64,000 bases of DNA from Microbotryum silenes-acaulis (taxonomy: Eukaryota > Basidiomycota > Microbotryomycetes > Microbotryales > Microbotryaceae), in assembly GCA_003665825.1 (NCBI GenBank), contig QPFY01000007.1, positions 310,001 to 374,000 on the forward strand. Direction: 5' to 3'. Below the pieces are notes generated by a model. That model had not been told where the DNA came from and ran no database searches. It saw only the letters and a list, made by a program, of their open reading frames with translations. How positions within the stretch are numbered: position 1 is the stretch's first letter; every line of letters begins with the position of its first letter. Of this stretch, positions 26,653 through 39,068 are shown in pieces. Both the position numbers and the translations under genes were made by a program.

Positions 26653-29600
26653 ATTGCCGTTGCCAGAAGCTACAAAGCGAACGCAGGAACAACGAGCTAC
26701 CTTTCTTGATGTGGCCGGTGTTGCTGATCGCTCTGCTTCGTGGTGTCCCGCCCCCTCGTTCATCTTCGTTCCTCCTCGTTCATCCTCGTTCATCGCAGCA
26801 GCTGTTTGTATCTTCGTTTTTCGAACCCACGACACTCGATCCGCCTTTTTGTTGTATATCTATCCCTCGGTCATGCCCCCCGTTTATGCGTTTTTCGCTC
26901 TTCAAGTTTCTAGACCCTTTTCTCTTTCGTGTGCACTCGTGCAATACAGTGATACCGAACGCAGTGTTGGATCGGATCGATCGATTCTTGACTCGTGATC
27001 GTTCCCGCGCCACGGGCGCATGTGCTCTCAGATGATCGCACCACGTGACTGTAGTCCTTTGATGCGCCGGGGCGGACGCCGTAGATCTAGGATCAAGACC
27101 CTCAACCCACGTGGATCAGCCGTGTGGGGATGACGAGGCCGAGCCGCGGGATCGAGTCTCCTAAAAACCGTTCGCGGAGACGGCACGTGCCCTCAAGTCG
27201 GCCCGAGTCCTCACATCTCTTGAATCCCGTGATTGACCGCATCGTCAGCCTTGTTCGGTGTTTGTAACTCCAGTCAAACTCGCGTCGGGAAACCCATTGC
27301 TTTCGCTGGGTCCTCCAATGCGCTTGGGTAGATTGTTCAGCCAAGAGGATTATTATTTCGCCACGTATATGTGCGAGTTGGCTCAACAACGGCCTGAGGG
27401 AGATGCGATCCGACCTCCCTCACTCTCAATCATCACTTCCTCTTACCCTCTTCATTCGATGATGAGGCCTCTCGTTCTGGCCCTTCCATCGACCGTGGTC
27501 ATGAGAATACGAGCGGATCGCATCGACCAGCTGGAGTATGTGTTCCAACCTTCCAGGATGTTGATGGGGACAGCTCGGAGTAAACGATCAGTTACAAGCC
27601 CCGATGGATTTGACAGAGGCGTCACGGGCGAGCAGCTGTATACATCTTGTCTCGGGACTTCACAAGCCGAAAGAGATGGGTGACTCGGAGTGGCAAACTT
27701 CAAGCTGGTGCCCAAAACATCGATGACTCAGTTCACGTTCCGTCGGCGCTGTGCTATCTTGCAGCAGCTACACAGAGTTGTTCTTCAAATAGCGTTTATG
27801 GCGAGGCTACGGTATGTGTCCGTTGAGTAATACTCGTCAAAGAGGAGCCGATTGCGGGTCCCAGCCAAGAGACGTTCGGTGATATCGTTCGGCTTGGAGC
27901 ACGCCCAAAACGGTTCAGAGGCATCCCCCGACGGGTCCCCTTGGCTTCCTAAATATCGTGTCAGATACAAATCCCAAATTCTACATCGCACTTTCATTGG
28001 ATCATAGAATATTCGTGAAGCTGTGGTCCGTGCTGGCAAGCATACTCCCTGCTTTTGTCTCAGGCATGTGCGCGCCGAATGCCGTAGACTCGTCAGGTCA
28101 GTCTCCTTTTGATGATCACGGGTCGCATGGAGCAGCGCGCGACCGTTCACTCCAGGCGAGTTCCTACCTCCAGCCATTACTACGATTGCAGGAACGTAAG
28201 CGTCATCAGCTTGGATCGACTGGGAGGCTGACGACTCTTAGTACCAAGTCGATGATCCTGCGTAGGTGATGTGGGATGGAGTCCGCCCCGGTCTGAGCGA
28301 ACGAAAACGCCTTCGGCTGATTTCTTCAGCCGTCCCAGTTCGGTTGCTCCCGCAGTCCGTCCGGCGTTTCGCGTGGTGGTGCTACAGCTTCTGCGAGATA
28401 TCGAGGGGTTAGATACCACATGGGATTTCCACGGGGGTAGGGATAGAGTGGTCAAGCCTTGCCGCACACTATATGCGGGATCGAAGGCATGTGAGTCCGA
28501 GGGTTGCGTTCGGCCAAACGAATTGGGAACTCGCCCTGCCTTTCGTCATTGCGCAGATTAACGTTCAACTGCGTGGAACGCTGGCTAAATATCTCTACAT
28601 ATGTAACAGCTATACGCTTCGGATGTACGTACGCCGACTCCAGTACAATTGCGCTATCTTGTGGCAACAGTTCAACTCGAACAACGAACAATTGAGCGCA
28701 AGTAGGATCGTCTCGATCCGAGGGGCCCCTCTCCCTCTCGATCGGTCGAGCGTGAACCGTCGGTGAAATTTGTGGAGCTAGCGGCTTCTTCCCTTTGACT
28801 TTGAAATGAAATTTTCAACAAATCATTCAACTCCGAGCTGTTGAAGACACCGCTGAGAGTACCGAGGGTTTTGGGGGTGACTGTATTAGTCGAACAGAGG
28901 AGTCGAATGCGGGACCTCGCCGACTTGGCAAGCGCGGCTCGGGTAATAGAATTGCGACTTCGAGTCGAGATCATCCCCTTTCCTTCCTGCCTTCAGGTCA
29001 ACCAATCCAACGGGTCCCTGTTGCTACGTGAACCCTTGCCATCTCTTCGTCTTTGGTGTGGCGAGACTCGGAGTCCACGCCTTTTGCGGCATGACTGGGC
29101 CGGTAAGTCCATACTCGGTGTGGTCGCGCTGATGTGAGACGGGTACTTGCGCTCGCCGTTGCCGATGCGAATACGTGGGGCCGAAAGCAGTTTCAATAAA
29201 CGTAAGAAGAAGCCGTGTGCTCTACTGTGGCAGACAGAGTTGCCCCAGTCGAAGTCCGGGTCACGAAAATGCTTCGCCTCTACTTGACGAGCCAAGGAGT
29301 TCCCTCGCGGAGGTGAGTTTTAAAGGAATCCGGTTAAATCAGGCATTAAATTTTATGACAGCGGTCACAAAGCTCATCTATGCTGTTGTTGCGTTCTTCT
29401 CTTCCCAGGCTTGATTGCAGGACTTATTCCTTTGTCTACGCCTGGTTGACGGCTTCGGCGATCGTCCCATCTTTCGTTGAGCAGACTCGGAGCTTTCTGA
29501 GACGCATCCCTGTTTTCCTCTTCTTCGCTTGCAATCGGAAACGACCCAACCACGATTGAGCATCTGGAGGAACATTCGAATTTCTGAAGTTCGGCCCACG

Positions 29601-29763
29601 GTGTGCCGGAGCCAGCATCGATTAGCCGTACCGCCGACGGACTCTCATCGCGCGCACGCCTCCGTATCGTCGGCTGGTGTCGGGGGAGCGGCACGCCACG
29701 TCTCTCCCTTGAGCCCGACGTGCCGAACTGATCGCGGTCAACGATCACCCTGCAACAGACGCG
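26653..29763. other. Gene-poor region, 3.1 kb
   Basis: No gene can be supported. The longest open stretch (minus, about 27785-28177, with a coding-like segment encoding 'IWDLYLTRYLG' and 'LLFDEYYSTDTYRSLA') matches nothing I know. A short minus-strand ORF with an ATG (28974 down to 28672) is also unrecognised. The region may hold decayed mobile DNA, lineage-specific transcripts, and the promoter of the RhoGAP gene near 29.6-29.76 kb. Confidence 0.45.
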
Positions 29764-32700
29764 ATGACGACCCCCGCAGCGGCCTACTCGAGACCGCTGC
29801 CGGTTCCACCTTCTCTGCCGAGCCAGACGTCGACGCCTGCACTCGGTGGTGGCCACCATCGTGGAGCGAGTGCTTCGTCGATGTCGCACGAGCCGAGTGG
29901 TGGTGCTGCCGGTGGAGGTGGAGGTGGTGGCGCGTCGACGTCGTCCATGTCGTACGACACCTCGTTCGCCCCGGACAGGACCCCATCTTCACCAACCAGT
30001 CCATTCCTTCCAGACCGTCAGACGAGTTGCAACTGTAAGTCGACTTGCAGGCATCGCATTCACCCGGGTCGCGCGGGTGTCAGCAGCAGCCACCGGCTCC
30101 CTCGCGACACAATCATGCACGTTCTCGTGGCCGATGGCTTACCCGATCTGACCCGTAACGGTTTCCATCATGATCATAGCTTGCAAGTTGGGTCTCGAAC
30201 AAACGCTCGACTCCACCGTCGTGACCTGTGGCAAATATCTTTACCAGTCAGTCCTCAACGCGCGTCGTCGTCGGACGTTGCCTCCTCCCGACAGGGGCTA
30301 CAGCCTTTGTATCTGGGCTCCCTTGACGTTGCGGATCCGCTGACCCCACTATGGACACCCTTCTCCAACGTGCAGCGTCGACTGGTGAGTCTCGGTTCGG
30401 CTGCGCACGCCTCTGTGATAGCCTTTGCTGATCCGCAGTGCGCTCCTCGGTCCCTGCCTCACCCGCTCCTCCCCCACACGCGCAGCTTGTGAGTCCCACC
30501 CCATTCTTCCGCGGCATCTTCCAAGCAACGCTATGCTAACGAGTCTATTCAAACGGCCGCTCATCCAGCCGATGCGCAAAATGCAACAACCTTGTCGAAC
30601 ACGACACGAACCTCCTCTTGCTCTCGGACGGCCTGCCCGTATGCCAAAACTGCTCCTACATCTGTAGCACCTGTCACAAGTCGATTGACAACTCGGCGGT
30701 CGTCACAGGTACGCAATTGCAAAGACGTCTACTAGCTTTCAGTGTCTTCCCTTTAATCGGCCAATTTCCTCCCTCATCATACCCAGGTGAACATAGCTAT
30801 CACACCGAATGCTTTCGATGCTGTCATTGCGCCGAACGCATCGAGGGACTGACCTATGCAAAGACGCAACTCGGCATCTGGTGTATGGCCTGTCACAACG
30901 AGCGCATCGCGCAAGGGCGGAAAAAGACAGAAGCCAAAAAGGCCGCCCGAGCGGGGAGGAAGAAGGAGAAGGAAGCTGGGCGGACCAAAGCCGAACGCGA
31001 CAAAGATCGCAGTGAGCGCGCCCATGCGGTGGCGATTGCAGCCATCAATGGTAGTCAGGTCCCTACCTCCTCTGGCTCTGGCTCAGGAGGACATGCCAAG
31101 TCGGCGTCTTCGTCGTCGAACTTTGCCCTTCGAAAAAGTGGTGATTACGAACAAGGTAGCTACGACACCTCCCCTTCGCCCAAGGACAAGGAGTTTTCGA
31201 CACAGCAATATCACTCCCACGATACGTCGCGCCCCAACTCGTCACCACAAACGCTGCATTGGCGGCCCCAGCATACACCTTTGCCCACGTCCGCCACGAC
31301 AACGGCCATCTCTTCCCTGGGAGGTCGCTTGAGCTCAGACACAAAAGACCGTCCTCCACGGCCAACTCTCCCCATTCCGCCACAAGAACGGTCCCCTGCG
31401 ATCTCGGTCGGGACCAACGATGATGCCGGTGGCGCCAGTCCAACCTTTTCGGCGTACATGGTGCGACGCGAATCTGAGTCGAGCACCCTGCAGCCCATCA
31501 ACGCCGAGCAGAAGCAGATGAACCGACGCTCTGGGTTCTATGGCTTCGCCCAGCGACCTTCGATTGATGATGGTGCACCAGTCGCGACAGATGACTTGGA
31601 CGTCACGTACGAACGTGTTGGGAACGAGGAAGAGCCCGTTGAGGACGATAATCGATCTCCCGCCAAGGAGAATTACGTTGATGAAGATCCGACAGAGGCG
31701 CTGCAATACTCGGCTCCACAGCATGAGCCTCCAGCCGCAGCGCATCCACCGAGCTCGACTTATTTACCCGACCTGCATAACTCGATGTCCTTCTACGACC
31801 CCGATACCCTCCTCTTCCTCAACCACGTCGCCTCGCCTCGCAATCATTCAGCATCGAACTCGTTGAGTCATGGTCCCACACCTCCACGGAAATCGCTGGA
31901 CGAGGAGAAGACGCATTCACAACGACGTGGACCTTCGGAAGCCTCGACAGCTTCGGACGCGATCGAGCATCTCAGTCCTGATCTACCAGGGGCCGAATTT
32001 AACAGTTCTCGCGACGTCGCGACCGCGGGTGGGCGAAGCGTCGCGCGCAAAGTGAGGGAATCGATCCGGTTGTCGAGAGATGGGATGGAGGGCAAGACTG
32101 GCGGCGCGTCGCTGGATGTCGAGCTCGTCGAGTTGCTTCTGAATGAATTGGAAGAGACCAAGAAAGAGATGCAGGAATGGCAGTCGCGGTATGATGCGTT
32201 CAGAGTGAGTGCAGTCTGTCACCAGGTGTTGGGGCGGCAAGATCTGATGAACCCGCATTATGTTTCTGGATCGCAGAGAGCGTCGAGGACGGCTTTCGAA
32301 GGGTTCAGCATGGCGCGCGAAGAATACGATCGCGAGGTCGCTACTCGACGCGAGGTCGAATCCCGCCTCGAGGAACTTCGAACCAGGTTTGTCGAGCAGG
32401 CACGTCGGCTGGCCGACGTCGATCAAGACCAGAAGACGCGGGAGAGCTTGCGCAGTCAGACGCAGGAATTACGGTCCTCTGTGGTGGCTACGGAACGACA
32501 ACTTTCGTCCTTGCGAGCCGAGGTCGAGCTTTCAACGGCCCAGGCGGCTGAGTTGAAGGGAACCGAATCTCCTACGAAGACCGCCAACGATCGGATCGTC
32601 GAAGCCCTCAACGAGCGATTGGAAGAGGTCAAGGATCGACACCGTGCTGAGATCACGGCCTTGGTCGAGCAGCGCGATGCGTTGACGCGGGAAGTCGACG

Positions 32701-34053
32701 CGCTGCAGGACGCTCGATCGTTCCTCATCGACGAGTCGGCGACTCTGCAGGCTCGCCACGTTTCTCTCGAAGGGCAGACAGTCGAAGCCTCGAAGCAGCT
32801 CGAATCGCTCCGAGATCAGATGAGCAAGCTGCGCGTGTCCCCCAGCCCTGGCCCCAGTGGTCACCATGCATCGGCCAGTATCTCGAGCATGGGCAAGCTG
32901 GCCCTGCCTCGACCATCCATGTCTCCGAGCATTGGCGATCTCGAGTCGGTTGCGCGCTTGGAAGCCCCAATAGTCAAGAAATTCAAATGGGGCAAGGCCA
33001 AAGCCGTCACGACCGCATCGATCAGTGGTCCTCAACTTCAAGCCGGTAGCAACGACCCGCACGATCGCAAGGGATCGGTCATGGGTCTCAACATGGGTTC
33101 GGGCGCTGCCGCCGCTGGGTTGAGTCGATCACCGCAAATTTCTCGTTCGGCTTCGGTCTCGATCGATCATGGCATGCGGTCACACGCATTCCAGCCGACG
33201 AGTATCTTGCGGCCCATCCGATGCGAATACTGTGGTGACAAGATGTGGGGGCTGAACGAAGTACGATGTACTGGATGTGGTTGCTACTCGCACACCAAGT
33301 GCATCCCCTACCTGTCAACGCCGTGCTCACACGGTTCCACCGCTCTCGCTTCGGATGACACGATGACGCTTCTGTCGCAGTCTTCGGGGATGTTTGGCAA
33401 TCATCTTGTCAGTTATTTGATCGACCGAATTGACCTAACATGAAGCTGACTGGACTCTTGCGTCCTCTTCCTTCATTTAGACCGCGCAAGCACGATCCGA
33501 GAATCGCGAGGTTCCTTTGGTCGTCTCGAAATGCATCGCAGCCGTCGAAGTTTTTGGTATGTACCAAGAAGGCATCTACCGCAAGTCGGGTGGGATGGGG
33601 CAAACGAAGCGCATCACGCAATTGTTCGAGAGCGGTCAAGACTTCAACCTCGAGGACGGGAACCAGTTCAACGACCCGGCCGCCATCACCTCCTGCCTCA
33701 AGAACTACTTCCGATGCTTGCCCGACCCGCTCTTCACCTTTGACTTGCACGAAGAGTTCGTCTCGTGCACCGAGATTCTCTCGCCCGAGGATCGATTGAC
33801 CAAGATTGAAGCGACGTTGGCCAAGATGCCCGAAGTCCACTACAAGACCGCGAGGTGCCTGATCCAACACTTGCATCGGGTGCACTCGCGCAGCACCGAG
33901 AACAAAATGACACCTGTCAATCTGGGCGTCGTCTTTGGGCCGACGGTCATGCGTTCTCGAGTCGTCGAAAGGGAATGGTCTGACATGGGCGCCAAGGCCA
34001 AGATGATCGAGTTGCTCGTAGAGAACTCGCCACGCTTCTTCGGGGTAGCGTAA
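29764..34053 (+). CDS. LIM / C1 / RhoGAP-domain Rho GTPase-activating protein
   Basis: Supported exons: 29764..30034, probably 30180..30246, then 30569..30708, 30787..32204, 32277..33407, 33481..34053. N-terminus Ser/Pro/Gly-rich. LIM region: exon 2 supplies 'CNSCKLGLEQTLDSTVVTCG' (C-x2-C), and exon 30569 resumes at 'RCAKCNNLVEHDTNLLLLSD' with 'CQNC'. LIM2 is complete: 'CSTCHKSID', 'HTECFRCCHC', 'CMACHNE'. Next come a basic stretch, a long disordered part, a coiled coil (about nt 32120-32830), a C1-like zinc finger ('IRCEYCGDKMWGLNEVRCTG', 'HTKC') and a C-terminal RhoGAP domain with arginine finger 'GMYQEGIYRKSGG' and 'NLGVVFGPTVMR'. The 72-bp intron at 32205-32276 is in frame. Role: stimulates GTP hydrolysis by Rho/Cdc42-type GTPases at sites of polarity. 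The segment 30247-30568, which should complete LIM1, could not be assembled. Confidence 0.87.
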
Positions 34054-34498
34054 GAAGCTGGGCACAACACCGCCTTAGACTCTTGGACACTGATCGTCAG
34101 TATCATTCGGATTAGTCGCTCACTCGAAGCAGCGTGAGGTGATGATGAGCGTGACGTTTGCTTCCCTTTTCTTGACCGGTCCCTTTAACGGCTGGTGCCA
34201 CCTCCAGAAGTCTGGTCTTCTTTCTGTTCCCATACCCCCTTCACCGTTTATGCATTGCAAGCTCTCAGTACAGCACTGTCCACTCAAGAATTCATCAAGA
34301 ACTTTGGGGTTTGATTGCATCGCTAGCCGACCGTAAGCGCGTACGCTGTTGAAGAGCAATCCACGTCCTCCTTCTAAGCTCCCTCTCTCCGACGGCACCA
34401 AACACTAAAGAGTGCCGTCAATTGTAAGACCTCAAACCACGTTCTCCTCCGACCCTCTTTCCACCCTCCTTTTTTTTCACAAGAAAAAAAGACAATTG
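34054..34498. other. Convergent 3' flanks
   Basis: This 445-bp stretch lies between the RhoGAP and DOT1 stop codons and includes an A/T homopolymer patch near 34470-34490. It presumably holds both polyadenylation regions. No gene was seen. Confidence 0.5.
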
Positions 34499-36932
34499 CT
34501 AACTTGAGTGCCTCAATGTCTCCGCCTTCTCCCTCTTCTCCCTCCTCCGCTCCTTCTCGTCAAACCTGGCCACTTTCTCCCGATCGATCCGCCCAATAAA
34601 GTATTTGCCTCCTTCCTCTTTCCAACTCACGCTCTGTCGCCCGTACGTCAAAGGTTGTCCTTGGTCGAGAATAGCTAGAGGGGAATGACGGTTGTGGGCT
34701 GAGAGATTGAATGAGTGGGCGAAGGCTTTGAGAGATACGATGCGGGTGCCGGAGGCGAGGTCGAGGAAGAGGAGGGAGAGGCGCTGGTTCAAGAGTGAGG
34801 AGAATCTGTACAAGTGGGCCGAGCGGGTCAGTCTGAACAGCACGCCCAAGCAGAAAGATTTCGTCGATGCAAAGCTCACACTTCGTTATTGACGAGGATC
34901 ACGTCAGCCCTTTTGAGAACCTGGCCTACCAAGGGATGTTCACAGAAATCGGCCTCGATAACTTCCATCTTGCCCGCGCTGACGCCCCACAACCTGTGCC
35001 TCGTTTCAGCTTCGACCACTTGAGCCCGAGCGAGCGATGACGCATGTGTCATGTTCTCGAAGCCCCAAGCTTCGCAGCCAGTTGCGAGAGCGGCTTGGAC
35101 AACGCAGTTGCCGACGCCGGAACCGAGGTCGACAAAGACGGATCCGGGGCCGAGTTTGGTCTTTTGAAAGCTGCAAGATCATAGAATCACCAATCAGTTC
35201 AGAGTACAGCCGCAGGCATGCGCATCCGACCTACATCTCGCTCATAAATTTAGGCAACAGCTCGCCGTAAACGTTATCGGAGAAGGCCTCGTACTTGCTC
35301 AATTCGTCCAACCCAGGCCCGACAGCTCGATCATACGACTGCGCCGCGATCTTGGTCCAGGTCTTCTCCTTGAGACCCTTCAGTCCCTGAATATTTTGTT
35401 TCATGATTGAATTAGCCTTCAACTCCTTGATCCCGGCGTTGTAGCGCTCGATCGCGGCAATGAACGCGGGTCCATCCCGTTTCGCTTTGGCTTTCTCAAG
35501 CTGTCGCATCAAGGGAGGTAAGGTCGAGGTGGGAAATGTAGCAGAAGACGGTGTGCCCGTATCGGTGGGTGTTCCGGGTGTCGCTGAGCGAGAAGGAGGC
35601 GCTGAAAGGAAAGCTGAGAACGAATTGAGACCGGGGGTGTAGCCGAAGAGGGCGAGGGATTGGGGCGGGGTTAGGAAGACGTCCAAGACGGTTCGAATGA
35701 CGGACATGACGTCCTCGATGGGATCGTATTCGTTGTCATTTTGGGGTGCCAGCAAATAAAATCTGTGCAGAAGATAATCCGGTCTTGTAAGTTCCTGTGT
35801 CACTGTTGCTTAGTTGTGGCGCGCGCAACTCTGACCGACTTTTCGCTACCGTTTCCCGGGTATTCTAAATCGATTGTGGGTATATCGTTCCCCGACCATT
35901 GTACATTCGACTTTTCTGGATCAATAGGATCGATAAAATCTGTCATGCCGTTCAATGATAAGAGAAGGTGAGCCAAGTGAGCGAAGCTCTTCAAAGGTCG
36001 AGGGAGAACGTACAATCTCTGTAAGCGCTCCGACTAAGCATAACTAATTTGGACGCATCGATCCTCTTCGAGGTGCCCTTGTTTTCCGCCTCTGTTGGCG
36101 TTTCCGATCCATCATATACGTCTCGCTCGACGACCGGGGTCGACTGGCGTCGATTTCTGGGCGTCCCCGAATCCGACGAGTCCGAATCGTCCTCCTCCTC
36201 GCTGGGTGACGCGGCAGAAGAGGACGAATCGACGTCCGAGGAGAACCGAGTGAGAGCTGAGGATGTAGCCCTCTTCTTGGTTTTGTTTGCGGCCTGAGAT
36301 CGGGCCGGGGAAGTGGATGCGGATTTGATGCGCTTGTTTGCCTCGGCCGAAACGACGGCCTCGACGCCGGCCTTCCTTTTGATTGGAGATGCCGATTGCG
36401 CACTGCCACCGTTGAGCTTCTTGGGGCTGGAAGCAGATGTGGTTGCTCTTGCTGACTTGTCGCTCGATAAGGATGGTCCGGCTGACGAGTTGTAGTTCTT
36501 GGCTTTGCTGCTGCTGCTGCTCGATGTCGTCGTCGTGGCCACAGCTGAGGCACCGTTCGAGGCCCTGTGCTTGAGCGACGAAGCCGCCGTCTTGACGGCT
36601 ACTTTGGATGAAGACGGACTACCATTCACAGCCTTGACGGTGGGTCGGTTCGTCGAGGTGAGTGTCGAAGGCACGAGCACCGTCTTGCGCGTCGTGAGCA
36701 CTTGAACCAACTTCTTGGGCGGCCCTGGGACAGTGCTCGCTCCTGAGCTTGTCGAACCCGTGGGCGCCGAGGAGGAAGCCGAGGGCCTAGATTGGAACGA
36801 CTTGCGGCGTTGGAACATGCTAGCACCTGCCCCAAAGTTGATGTTCGGAAGGGATGCGTGCGAGGGAAGGGAGCGGGCAGAAAATCCACGCGGCGCAGGT
36901 CGCGTGAGATGCCCGCGATGGGAGATGGGCAT
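34499..36932 (-). CDS. DOT1: Histone H3-K79 methyltransferase Dot1
   Basis: Exons complement(36014..36932), (35840..35939), (35235..35762), (34880..35170), (34499..34805); 714 residues, all phases consistent. The first 300 residues are a Lys/Ser/Ala-rich disordered region, plausibly binding nucleosomal DNA. The catalytic part begins with 'IDLEYPGNGSEKFYLLAPQN' and 'EYDPIEDVMSV', then 'FVDLGSGVGNCVVQAA' (SAM-binding motif I, from about residue 526), 'WGFENM', 'VILVNNEVFSSLLNQRLSLL' and 'GTRIVSLKAF'. These are the Dot1 SAM-dependent methyltransferase motifs, different from SET enzymes. Dot1 mono- to trimethylates H3K79 on nucleosomes, affecting silencing, checkpoint signalling and transcription elongation. 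The start at 36932 is the first ATG; no stop excludes a slightly longer N-terminus. Confidence 0.93.
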
Positions 36933-37805
36933 GAGAATGAGAATTTGAACTCCAGTATTATTAGTCTACAAACGGCGCACGAAGGCGCATGTACTCAGCT
37001 TCGCCGCCCGCCCCAGCCCGCCGCCCCGACGCCCAGCTTTGCATGACAAATGCAAGGTTCAGCTGCTGCCGTCAATGCGGCACGTGCCGAGCAGGCGCCG
37101 GCCAATCTCAACTAGTAGCAAGCGCATACACTCAGCTCGGAGCTCGATAAAGCTCCCAGTGCAGTGGCTCCACTGAAAGTTGCCTACGACAGAAATTGAT
37201 TTCATCGCACAGCACGCCAAATAGTAGATCACCCCATCGCTTCCGACGTTTTGAAACGCATTTATGATTGTCGCGAGCGATCTGAAACCTCACATCTGAA
37301 ACGAGGAGCATTTTGCGCGCATCCGATTTTTGGGGGGGCTTATTTGCTATGCGCAAAAGGAGAGTGTAAGGAGCTCAGATTACTCAGCGGTAGGCGTAAG
37401 CAATGGCGGGTTCCTCGGTTGTACTCTCGAAGGTTCTTGACGGTGACGGATAGATAGTCCCGACCCCAGTCGATTGTCAAGTGTAGAGTGGAGGTCCAGG
37501 GAAGGATGAGAAAAGAGGAAAGAAAGAAGAGAGCTACAGATCGCTATTAAAGGGGTTCTGGAGATAAAAATGGTAGATAGATGGTTTGTGAGAAGAGACA
37601 GAGGACAAATAGGAGCGGTGACAAAGGGATGCACAATGGATGTCAGTCAAAGGCAGGTAAATGAAAGGGAGGTCAGGCAAGTCGGTCCGAAGTTGAGCTT
37701 GGACGCACTGGACGGCTGCCGAACCTTACAGAGGGGCCCGTACGTGCGTAGTCACCTCCACTTCTTTCCTCACTGCCCTCAGGCTGGCGTCCCCGCTTCC
37801 TCGCT

Positions 37806-38038
37806 TCATCCGCCCGGTCGTGCGTCGTGATTTTCGACCAAAGATGGCATGTCATCGTAGTTCCCCGAGACATCGAAGACATGCAGTAGCTGTAAGCGCC
37901 TTTCGAGACGATGTCGCCGCTGCCGCCTCCGTGCGATAATCACTGCAAGACCTTCGCCGAAGCTGCCGCCGTCGACCTCGCCGAACGTGGCCTCGTCAAA
38001 CGCCGGAACATAGTCAGAAACGGGTGCCAAATCCCTGA
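37806..38038 (-). pseudogene. Possible terminal exon of a decayed or unannotated gene
   Basis: On the minus strand, a CTCTAAC branch-like site and a TTCAG acceptor (about 38053-38039) precede an open stretch of about 77 codons ending in TGA at 37806. The peptide ('PVSDYVPAFDEATFGEVDGG', then a basic run with RRRQRRHRLERRL, then 'HVFDVSGNYDDMPSLVENHD') has gene-like composition. No start codon or upstream exon could be found, and I do not recognise the family. Confidence 0.25.
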
Positions 38039-38165
38039 AGCTCGTTAGAGCTGAAGGTTTCGTTTCGAAAAATGGGGGGGTCCCAGCCTCGAAAATGGTG
38101 CACTTCTGAGATTTTATTGGACGAAATGGCCGAAATACCCCGCACGCGCGTGGCTGTTTAAGCCC

Positions 38166-38226
38166 CAATAGGCGAGCCCGATTTCAGCGCCCATCGGTTC
38201 GAACGCAATAGGGGAGCCCGATTTCA
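38166..38226 (+). repeat. Two 21-bp direct repeats, 40 bp apart
   Basis: AATAGG(C/G)GAGCCCGATTTCA occurs at 38166-38186 and 38206-38226 (one mismatch). The surrounding GC-rich, G-run-containing sequence resembles transposon-derived DNA. Confidence 0.6.
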
Positions 38227-39068
38227 ACAATGCTCCCCCGGATAGGAGGACCCCGGCTAAGCGCGCCGATCATTAATTCTCAATGGCCAGTGGCCACCAG
38301 CCCGGTTGCTAACCTGCCGAGTTGGCGCACTCAGCGCCACCTCAGGCATACCCAAAGTACACGCCCGGTAACGGCGCGAAGCGCGCTTGCCAAACCTCGC
38401 TTCTTAGCGGGTTTCCCGGCGGTTTTGGGTCCAGTACCATAGTTGGGAGCTCCCAGTCTCGAGCATCAAGAGTGACTTCAGTGCGTATTGTTGGAATGGG
38501 TTGGTGCAACAGAAGACGATCTCGTCTGTGAGCACAGGGGGAGCCAACTGGGTTGAGGCGGTGATCGCGAGTGAGAGCGAGGCCAGGGATTCTTGGGCTC
38601 AGTATTCATTAGAAAGTGTCCAATTGGGTATTGCTTAGACGTTGGTAGGCTCCGCGCGCAGAAGCGGCTTAGTTTCTCCCCATCCGCTTCTCAATGTGCT
38701 TTCGCTGATCAGGGAGTCGATTTCCTCAACGTCTCTAAGAACACTACACGTATTAAGTCCTGCCACATAACTCCCAGAAAACTGTCTGGAGTTAGTTTGA
38801 ACAGCCCAAGTCGTCTTGTCATGTGCTGCCACATCCTTATCACGTCCTCTAATTTCACGTTGACAGCTAGCTCTTGAGCGTCGACTATCGAATCACGCCG
38901 ACGCGGTCACGTAGGCATGGCCAGTGGAGTGCCGTCGCGCTCGCGTCAGACGTCAGCGCGTCAGTCACGAGTCGGTCCCGCGCGGCGTTGCAAGCAGTGT
39001 TTGTTGCGGACTCACACCCTCTTGACCTCGCCGCCAGCTTTCTGTCCCCTCTACAAACGAATACCGAA

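Larger units (their letters stand above)
36933..39068. other. Intergenic, 2.1 kb, start of mobile-element-rich zone
   Basis: This contains the DOT1 promoter (right of 36933) and then DNA without a supportable gene. A minus-strand open stretch from about 38038 to a stop at 37806 looks coding but has no usable start. A 21-bp repeat occurs twice at 38166 and 38206, and a seven-G run lies near 37330. Confidence 0.5.

Noticed and set aside
27258..27683. Plus-strand open frame of 141 codons
   Set aside because: The first codon is GTG, the peptide has no recognisable feature, and there are no splice-linked exons.
28890..28960. tRNA-like pattern on the minus strand (TTCGA loop and a TTGCCAA anticodon-like loop)
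   Set aside because: The T-arm and anticodon stems do not pair and no acceptor stem can be folded, so it is chance resemblance at best.
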